Of a DNA stretch of 64,000 nt, positions 55,443 through 64,000 are shown piece after piece. Origin of the DNA: Trileptium ribeirensis (Eukaryota > Nematoda > Enoplea > Enoplida > Thoracostomopsidae); NCBI GenBank assembly GCA_030248225.1, contig JASANE010012710.1, forward strand, positions 1-64,000, in the 5' to 3' direction. The position numbers and the translations under genes were made by a program. The notes under the pieces were generated by a model. It saw only the letters and a program-made list of their open reading frames with translations, did not search any database and was not told the origin of the DNA. The number at the start of each line of letters is the position of its first letter. Position 1 is the stretch's first letter.

Positions 55443-57363
55443 CATGCAAATAGACAGTTCTTTATTATTTCCTGCAACCATATTAACACTTAACGTGTTT
55501 CCGTGACATATAAATAATCGTAATTATAATATATATTGCTCGGCGTCGAAAATGAAATGAATTTCGAAACTCATTTACAAAATGCGGGTAATGGATAGTG
55601 CAAAAATGATATAAAATGATATTTGCATAGAGTTATGTTTGTTTAGTTCGTGTTCAGAATGAAATGTATTCTTACCAAAGCTACTATCGACTGTAGATGA
55701 CAAATAAAATCAATTGTTGCAATATTAAGTGTACAAGAATAAAACCGCAGAACTGGACATGATGTATATATAAAATGCCCTACTAATTTTACCACAACAT
55801 ACAGCTACTAATATTATGTTTCATGGTGAGTTGTACCGCATACTAGAAAATTTAAAATTTGAATTTCCATGGACTCGAAAATGGAAGCAAACAACATAAC
55901 TGTTCAGAGCCTAGAATATGTGCGGTAGTAGCAAACCAAAAAGCTTCGGATCTTACATAGACATGCGACTTTTGCTAAATCTTACTCAAGGTATACAACG
56001 AAAGGATTCGATTTTATATTCCATTCACATTGCAACAGATACTCAAACTCGCATCTCAATCAAAGTTCGTGCACTACAAAACTATTAATATAGGCGTGTT
56101 TTCAGCTTTTGCATGAAAATTTCAAACATCAACTAAATTGATACGACGCAGCTGTAAACCTTCCTAAGTTAAGACAAAAATATATTTCACCAATTTGACT
56201 GCATTCATAGGTGCCAAAGGTCCGTCGGCTCACAAAACGTAGATGATTCCGTTTGGGAGTGAGCGGGGCGAAGCGTAAGTCAGGAAGTAAAGCTTTGAAA
56301 TTTTTAGAATTATAATTTTCCACAAAATTTCGGTAAAATTTTCTTCAATATTTGCCAATAATATTATCAACATTTTTACTACAATTTACCACAAATTTTT
56401 AAATTTGTGGCCATTTTCGTCAATTTTTGTCAAAACTTCCCTTGCCCGTTGGAGAGGAAGGTAAACATGACACCAGGAGAACTCCGATCTTCTGGTACAG
56501 GTAACCTCTGCTCCTAATGACACCTATGTTCTATATTTAAAATTTATCTTTTGACATAGTCGAAGTGAGAATGACTGGATCTCTAGTTAAAAGATATCAC
56601 TATGGTTTTGTAGCTAGCTCACAGCAGTGATATCTTTTCCAAAAGTATTCCCCCACGTTATAACGAATGGTTATCCCGGCCACGTTCACTCTTGGACTCT
56701 GGATATGTGTCACAGTCATAAAAATGGTTCAATTTATGAGGCAGATTTTGTTAAAAATGTCGGTTTCTGTAGCAGTTTTTTTGAAAGTGATACTGTTTCT
56801 GTATCAGTTCTTCCCAAAAAGTGATAGAGTTTCTGTAGCAGTTTTTCAAAAAGTGACACAATTTCAGTAGCAGTTCTTATAAAACTGACATAATTTATGC
56901 AGCAGTTTTTTTAAATGACAGTTTATATAGCCATTTCGTAAAAGTGACGGTTTCTATGGCAACTTTTTTGAAATTTGCCACAAAATGCAGTGACTTCGCA
57001 CTATTATCTGTGAACACTGCTTTAACAGAAAATTTATTTATGTTTCAATTTTTTATATTTACCACATGTTCAACGTGAATCCAATTTCAAGCATGGGGGT
57101 GAGGTTACAATGTAAGCCATTAACGCGATAAGATTCCTGGAACAATATCGTCACATCAGTAAGTAGCCTTTTATGACCTGCCACTAAATCTGAACCTGGA
57201 TCGTTTTAAGATCCTCAGCTAAAATAATTTCTGAAAAAGTTGGATAAAATCCAAGTAGTAGACAGTTGTCTGAAGCAGCTAAAAATTGTCTGCTCGTGTT
57301 AATGCGAAATGTACCAACAAAAGTGATGCTGTAACAAATCATTTCGCATAATGACAAACTTGC
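55443..57363. other. Intron with hairpin and minisatellite
   Basis: No gene recognised. A perfect 13-bp inverted repeat (AAAAGATATCACT at 56589-56601, complement at 56626-56638) and a tandem repeat at 56755-56985 are the only structures seen. Confidence 0.55.
56755..56985. repeat. Degenerate 30-40-bp tandem repeat
   Basis: About seven units of the type TTTCTGTAGCAGTTTTT.AAAAAGTGACA. Confidence 0.75.
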
Positions 57364-58344
57364 CTGACAAATGTAATTGAGCTTCCACGATTTTGATGAA
57401 GACCGATTCTTCGTTTTGGAGCAGAATTTCACCATATTCAGCTGACGCTGCAGTACCATCGCTGTTCATCCAGGCAGCAAGAATTCCAAGACAACGGCTC
57501 ACCATATGATTCAAGTGATTACCGTTTGAATTATTTTTACCCATATTCCACGCTACGCCACTACTCAATATTGGTTTTACCGCAATAGGTGGTGTTGATT
57601 TTACTAACGAAGGCATCGTGGTATCAACACCTTGCTTTGTTGTGTTTGGAGAAAAATTGCCTGGCACATTTTCTGCACCACCAAGATTTGAAAGCTGTGA
57701 TAAGCACAACCCCAACTGTTGCACAGAACTATTTATTATTCCAGCAGCGGAAACATTTATATTTTCTTGAACAGGGAGAGGGTCACGACGATAAATATTT
57801 AGTGACACAAACGAATTATTGCTGTTTTGCGGGAACAATCTTGTATCAAGCGCTGAGCTGTTGTTAGGTGATAATGATGATGAGGCTCTGATGTTCTCAT
57901 TAACAGTGTTTTGCAGTATTTCCTGATTCACAGCCGGCCTTGGAAAACTTGTAGCCGCTGCAAAGTCAAGTACATGTGTAATGGCACTGCACAGCTGTCG
58001 AAAAGCTTCCGAACGGTAGCCGCTTCTCCGGTATATTTTGGCTGACTGACACACTACGTCGAGATAAGATTCTTTCGGTAAAACAGATTCACATACAGTG
58101 GGAACAGATGAAAGAAATAGCTTGCAACGCTCCGAGAGATAATTATTTTGAAGAAACAAGCTGTGACTATCATCGGTTTCACTTCGAAGGTTGGTGACAA
58201 GAATTAAATCCGTATCTTTTTTTGACAGAATTGATGAACATTTGTGCCGCAGGAAGTCATGGAGCAGGCGAGCTGATAAATTTATGTTACCGGTCTTTCT
58301 TGCAGCCTTCGACAAAAGAAACACCCAAACCTGGTAGCAGTTAT
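57364..58344 (-). CDS. SMG1: SMG1 large exon (FAT domain)
   Basis: A 981-bp exon, phase 1 to 1. The acceptor is TTCGTTTTAG ending at 58345. The donor from 57363 reads GCAAGT after CAG, a GC-type donor. The peptide begins with SKAARKTGNINLSARLL, matching the ARKQGNVSLATRLL pattern of SMG1. It continues with AKIYRRSGYRSEAFRQLCSAI (family KLLYTAGQSTHAMEMLSSC) and ends with CLGILAAWM (family LTLAKWI). The middle (about residues 150-290) is Ser/Asn-rich and appears specific to this lineage. SMG1 phosphorylates UPF1 at stalled terminating ribosomes in the cytoplasm. The preceding exon at 62983-63109 ends in phase 1, which fits this exon exactly. Confidence 0.75.
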
Positions 58345-60504
58345 CTAAAACGAAGATGAATAAGTATAAAAATATCATATAACGGCATGACAATGAAGTT
58401 ATTTTGATACCTTAAGCGGATTGCACAAACATCTTTTAATGCTCACAAAATAGGATTATTATTAGAACGGACGACCGTAGCGAACATCTTCTAAACATTC
58501 AATAAATTGTTTTTATGTCTGTGTTACACGCACAACTCATATTAGGCATATGGATAACGCATTTTTTATTTTACGCGTAAACTGATCTAATGTGGACCTA
58601 TGTTTGTCTTTGCGCAGTTGCTATAATTTTCTAGTCAATTCTCTACAAAACCGACAGTAACTATTGAAAATGTGACTTCGCCTGCTTGAGTTCTGCCGAG
58701 ATTTTATATTATTAAAACCATTTTCAGAGGCTTCTGAACAAAAAATAAAAACTATCCAGAATTCCCCACCTACACGTTTGATAATATTAAATGGAGTAGC
58801 CGTAATCCAAACATTAAAAATATACACAAAATGACATTTGCCAAATTTTAACCGAATGAGATTCCTGCTTGCTGGGTATGAGTATGAGCTTGTAAAACTA
58901 TTAAGCACCAGCGTGTAGAGTCTTTGTTTTAACCATACACTGGGTTCCTATACCACCGGATCAGTTGCACACCTTGCCTACGTGGTATAGTTCTAAAGTT
59001 TATTAGCACCATCATCATCTGCTCACAGGTCACGGTGTTATACCACTATTCCCTATTCTGGTCTAACTTAATTATATCGGAAACACATCAATGGGCTTAT
59101 CTCACATTAGTTTACCATTTGAAATTTGGCTAGTTTGGCCTCCACCAGGGTCTGATGATTCCTGGATGTTTAACGTCAGATTCTTCGCTGAAATCGATTA
59201 CTTATGGAGCAGAAGTTTTCCCTGGGTTAAAACGATATTGGACGTTTAAGCGCTCGCATTCGAATTCGAACTGCGCTCATGCTATTGATTAGCCAATGGA
59301 ACACGCTGAGACATAAGACCTTTCGACGACTGGCCTCAACATGGTTCGCCGGCGGGGCGACGATTTCAAACCCGAACAATATAGCAATACCGGGACATGT
59401 GGAGTGTTTACTCCTTCTTTCTTCGTTTCGTTTACTGTAAGCAAATCGATTACACAACGGGTTGCAAAAATTCACAGATACATATTAACCAATGCACAAA
59501 AACAATAACGATTAGCCCATACATCAGGAATTTGATATAATCGCCTTCCTAAACGAACGTACAAAACCGTGAGTTAAACCAACCGGGTTGGAGCTCACAA
59601 ATACTCAGTAAAACGGTTGCACTTGTCCTATTTGATTGCAAAGAAAACGGGGGTACATAATGATACAGCTAGATAGGCGCCAAAGCTAACTGTTCGATTA
59701 TTATTGCTAAACATCGGGTTCAGACAAGCTGAAGGCTAAAATATGTGTGCTCAACTATACCAGAAAGAAACATGGAAAGAACACATTGAACTCGCATGAC
59801 ACTGCACAGTACGGCACGTCATTCAGTGTTATATGGCACCAAAGTGAGGGTCATCTATGTGCACGATCTATGAATTCTCTGTCCAGTTAACCGCAAAAAA
59901 CTTCAGAGGTTACTGATCTGAGCCTGATAATATTACAATATCATGATGCTCTGCGATAAGGCGATGTAAGTACAGTTTCGGGATTACTTCGTAATAGACG
60001 CTAACACAATCTTAGCCAACAAACTCAAAAGCAATCACTTATATTGGAAGCGTAATCCCGACTCCTAGGAAGTTCATGTTTCAGAGTTAGAAACAGAATC
60101 CAGCTGCAATGGTGCTTCATGTTACAACTGGAGAGACGGAATGCATAGGTATAGATCAGGAAGTAATCCGGAATTCCGGCTCCGGCGAAAATCGTGTTCG
60201 GGTTGCGGTTACGGCAAAGGGCAAAAACCATACCGGAACCGGAATTCCGGTTTAAAAATTTTGTTTGAAAGTTTTTCCACATTTGTGCTTCATCCGTGGT
60301 CCAAACATGATGTAATATATATACAATGATCAAGTTTCAATACAACCAAGCAAAAGAAAAGATAAACTCATCAATTTGCCGCGTGAAACGTATGTAGGGA
60401 ACATAATTTCAGTAGAAATTTTTCATAATAGCCTGCAGGAGTTTGTTAACAAAACTACCCCAGGTTGATGCTTGTAGCAGCTATTTAACACATTCACAAG
60501 TCTG

Positions 60505-61110
60505 CGGGGTGTGTTAGAATTAAACCGGTTCAACTCGGTAACAGAGTGTGGATTACGTGGAAGTACTTAGCGTATGCTTGGCTACCATAAATTGAGTCAC
60601 TCACCAGCCAGTGCTCTCGTATACTTTATAATCAGTCTACATTGAAGTAAAATAACATTATCTGCAACGCAGCCTGAAACTGCGTTCTTGGCAGTGACTG
60701 CAATTATTGTAACTATGCGAGAAGTATCACAGTTTGTCTCATTTATAACATTCTGATTATAAATTTATCATCATTGTCATCTAACTGACGTGCACTGGTT
60801 GCCCAACGCTAGCCTAAGCAGTGTCTCTGACCACTGATTAGAAAATTACCTTCTATCGCTTTCTCTTAGAACCAAACAAACCAATAATTTCCAGTTTCCT
60901 ACGAAACAATATGTAACCAACTTATGTGTAGTAAAGGGAGGCCACTGGAGACAGGGCAAAAATGTTTATTATACACTCCATGCGTTGTAAGCACATTCAG
61001 TTTCACGCAATATACACAAGGGTGTATAGTCAGCGGAACGCATTTTTTGCTCTGGGTGTCCAAAACCGACATATTGATCGATAAATAAACATTATTAGCT
61101 TCCTCAGTCT
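60505..61110. repeat. 610-bp dispersed repeat, second copy
   Basis: Collinear with 50930-51540, roughly 80% identical by eye, same orientation. It ends with AAATAAACATTATTAGCTTC. Confidence 0.85.
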
Positions 61111-61859
61111 CCTTAAAGTTTCAGAAAAGCAATAATGCCATCGCAATATATACATTAAGTTTAATGTAAAATTTATTAATTTTTAATAAATTTTAAATCC
61201 ACTGTACCTTCATTTCTTCCTTCATCTGTTTTGCTATATATAAGTTTCGATGACCAGGTTCCGGTTCCGGATCCGATTTAAATGGACGGTTCCGGTTGCT
61301 GGTTGCGGTTCCGGTAAATTTCGGTTCATTTATTCCCTGGTGATGTACAAAAAATAAATAGCATGTGCAAACAATTTCAATACTGTTTACGACAATTGCA
61401 TGTGCAATCAGTTTCTTCAATACTGTTTACGAGAGAGGACACACCCAGTCACAGAATGCGACCCAAAATAAATTCTAGCCGAACATTTGCCACACACGAG
61501 GCATATCAAGATTTATCGTTTCTTTTTAAAAATTTAATCGATCTTTCAAATTTCATGCTTAATTCTCAACGATTTTAATTCAGTGTTTTTGAGATTAAGG
61601 GGTTTCCAGCGCAGGCTGAGGGTTCTTCATACATCAGGGTCAGGGTTGTTCTCCTCCAACGGTCGCAAATTAATTGTACTATTTCATACGTATTGACAAC
61701 ATTATGAAAACAAACTGATGAGCGAGCTCCTCGAAAGCATTCTAACTTTTCCGATGGCCAGTGCATTGAACTTACTGGAACTTAAAACATTTTGCCCCAG
61801 GTTGCGCGCATTATTCTGTGAAACACGCATTATTGCGTGTTTGTGACTTCGAGCAAATG

Positions 61860-62380
61860 TGTTTAAGATTATATATATCATGCTGAATACGGTAGTTTTA
61901 TAATCGAGAGTCTAACTGGACCATATTACACCTTTTAGAGGTTTCGATGGTTTTCAGGTCGGCCTACCCGATTACTAGGGTTTGTCTTCTTTTCTTTGGT
62001 TATGTATTGATGTATTGCGTGCAAGAATCAACAATGGTCTATATACTGGTTCTTCGCTACGCTGACCAGAACGGTTTCCGGTGCTCTACAGTGCATCATG
62101 AACATCTAACATCATCCCTTTTCAGCGATCTTCAATGGGTTTAGTGTCGATGAACCCGATTTTTACAATATGCGCCTTCGCTTGTTTTTGTTTATGTATT
62201 GAATTCATAGCATCAGAATTTCTATCTGGGTTTTCAGTGAGCCAAATATGATGGTGTGGCCTAAAGTACAGCGCCAATGTATCATGCCTTTTCAGGGTTT
62301 TTCAGTGAGTATGCTGCAGTTGATAAACCATGAATTTAATAATATAGCCAGTTTTCAACGGTTTTGTTGTATATAGTTTT
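61860..62380. repeat. Dispersed repeat, tandem copies
   Basis: Two or three degenerate copies of the unit also seen at 31660, 32750 and 34735 (GTTATGTATTGCGTGCA, ATGCTGAATACGGTAGTTT, GTCGATGAACCCGATTT). No coding potential. Confidence 0.65.
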
Positions 62381-62982
62381 CATGGCGTTTACAATGGTCT
62401 GTTTAGGGGTTTCGGTACTGTACCATACCTTTCAGTTGTTTTCAAAAGTTTTAAGTAGACCTTAAGACAAGTGATACCTTTCAGTTTGGAGAAAGATGTT
62501 CGCCTGTCGCCACTTATCTGGCTATGTGTTGTATTATGCGCCTTCAGACAAGCTATTGTAGGTTTATATATTGTTATTGGTTTGTAGTGTAACACACATA
62601 CGTAACCCAACTTTAGCTGCGCGATTTGGTTTGCGCGACAACACACTAAAACTTGAAATCTTTATTTATGACATGTTTAGTTGAGCTCAATTCCAACATC
62701 GCCTCGCGAGTGTCCGTTCCCAACTGTTCTGTCCGCACGTGCACTTTATTAGCCTGTGACTAAGCTGAATAATTTAACTTTATTTTTTGCTGTTAACTAT
62801 TCCGACATTCTAAAACCAACAACAATTTCATAACGTTGCCAAAGATACAAAAAAGCTCTAATGGCTTATTGATTTCGCGCCATGACTGAGAAACAAGTAC
62901 AATTTTCGTTAATGTATAAAACCACTGATCCCACCTAATCAAGTATTAAAAACTCATATTTCAATCTGTTAAGAAAACATAC

Positions 62983-63109
62983 TTAAAACTGAGTCTGTCT
63001 GACGCACTGCCAATGCATTTTGTAACGTTTCCATTATACGTATTGAATCCAGGGACACACATTTTCCGCCGTCAATGATCGGAATAAAGTTGTTATATTT
63101 TTGTTGAGT
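62983..63109 (-). CDS. SMG1: SMG1 exon upstream of the large exon
   Basis: A 127-bp segment with acceptor TTTATTCTTCAG ending at 63110 and donor GTATGT from 62982. Only one frame is open, and it ends in phase 1, which joins the phase-1 start at 58344. The peptide includes IRIMETLQNALAVRQ, a helical pattern suited to a FAT-domain kinase. Assignment to SMG1 rests mainly on position and phase. Confidence 0.55.
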
Positions 63110-64000
63110 CTGAAGAATAAAGAAAAATTAATGCAATCAGATGCGATCAATTGAATTTTTAATATAAAAAACACCTCTAGACCTAAATGATAAGGTCGTT
63201 GGATCTTTTAAGAGGTTTTCAAAGCAATTGAAAATTGTTGTAAAAAATTCTATTTGTATTTTCCAGTATCTTTATTTCGTAACTATGTATGTAAAGTAGT
63301 TTTACTACATTTACCACAAATGCGTGACAACAAAATATATTTCAGTTCCAGCCTCATCATGAAAAGTTTATTTTTTATCAATGTGTGCATTAAATGAAAT
63401 TTTCTAAAATAATAGAAATTTTTTTGAGAAAAAAAGTTATTGCTATAAAAACAATTTTTATACCGTATTCCAAACGTATTCTATTAAATGACCAAAAATA
63501 GTCAGTAATTGAATAAAAGCACAACGTCAAGCTATCCAAATGCTGTCTTCTTACTGAAAAATGTAATCCTTTAGTCGGCTACATTATGTTGCATTTAGTA
63601 TAAAATGATAAAATTTTTTAAACCATTAATGCAAAAATTTATTATTAGTAAAACTATTATAAATACTAAAATTATAAGTCGATCATGTTTTACTAAAGAG
63701 TATGACACTTTTCAACTTATGCACTCGGTACGATTCGCACTGTCCCACTACATTTCATGGGGGGCAGTGCATATGTCCCAACTCGCGTTTCATGAAATAC
63801 AGGCGGCGGGGACAAAATGTCCTGATACGAAGACATGCTAAAGACAAAACGCCCCCAGGAAATGAAGGGGGTGACATCCCCCCTTGAAACGCAAGGGGGA
63901 AAGATGAACTGTCCCCAAATAAAATCCAGGGGAAACAGCATGAAGCGCCCCGCGACGTCTCTATAGGATGAAAGGTCATAAGGTGAAGAGCAATAGACTC
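63110..64000. other. AT-rich intron, then G-run repeats
   Basis: Nothing recognised until about 63755. From there, loosely periodic G- and C-runs (GGGGG, CCCCC every 20-40 bp) with ATGAA words look like the end of a low-complexity element running off the window. Confidence 0.5.

Larger units (their letters stand above)
58345..62982. other. SMG1 intron with repeats
   Basis: No exon recognised. It contains the 610-bp repeat (60505-61110), GGTTCCGGTTGCGGTTCCGG-type stretches on each side of it (about 60170-60260 and 61255-61325), and copies of the dispersed repeat (61860-62380). Confidence 0.6.

Noticed and set aside
59227..59475. Minus-strand frame with GFEIVAPPANH
   Set aside because: No splice context, no family, composition like surrounding intron; probably a repeat fragment.

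Overview
This window is eukaryotic and comes from an invertebrate-type animal genome: AT-rich, full of decayed transposons, with intron-split host exons and no bacterial operons. The clearest host gene is on the minus strand. Three exons (62983-63109, 58344-57364 and 31102-30926) read like consecutive parts of SMG1, the PI3K-related kinase of nonsense-mediated decay. The first two have canonical or near-canonical splice sites and matching phases. Most of the window right of 31 kb is therefore SMG1 intron loaded with old elements. I cannot name the species.

The left 30 kb is the interesting part. Positions 5667-27254 hold a long LTR retroelement of the Ty3/gypsy (Metaviridae) type on the minus strand: a 5' LTR (27254-25164), an 18-nt primer-binding site, then gag (capsid and CCHC nucleocapsid), a long acidic region, an Env-like membrane glycoprotein with a furin-type site and class I fusion features, then protease, reverse transcriptase, residual RNase H, an HHCC/DDE integrase with GPY/F motif, a roughly 700-residue disordered tail, and finally a 391-residue protein with a NADAR (YbiA/DUF1768-like) domain, before the 3' LTR (7745-5667). 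Two things are unusual: the Env-like gene lies between gag and pol, with its membrane anchor in the same open frame as protease-RT, and the element carries a NADAR enzyme domain. The copy is broken by several stops and frameshifts and an RNase H deletion, although its LTRs are nearly identical.

Positions 1-5680 form a giant palindrome (arms of about 2.8 kb, 73-bp loop). Both outer ends carry the same primer-binding site and LTR edge as the main element, so it looks like a head-to-head partner sharing the LTR at 5667-7745. The LTRs begin with an array of eight short hairpins that show compensatory base changes. To the right, an older related LTR (27255-29716) is interrupted by a 1.6-kb terminal-inverted-repeat element with a 9-bp target duplication.

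The rest, from left to right: a 165-bp tandem repeat and an SMG1 exon (29.7-31.1 kb); dispersed repeats and a decayed transposase-like gene (31-34.9 kb); a decayed non-LTR retrotransposon (34.9-37.3 kb); a decayed gypsy element with an embedded tRNA-Ala (40.3-43.1 kb); a CR1/L2-like non-LTR element (43.1-46.8 kb); repeat clusters (47-51.6 kb); a deleted second copy of the NADAR-bearing element (51.9-55.4 kb); then SMG1 exons separated by repeat-rich intron to the window end.
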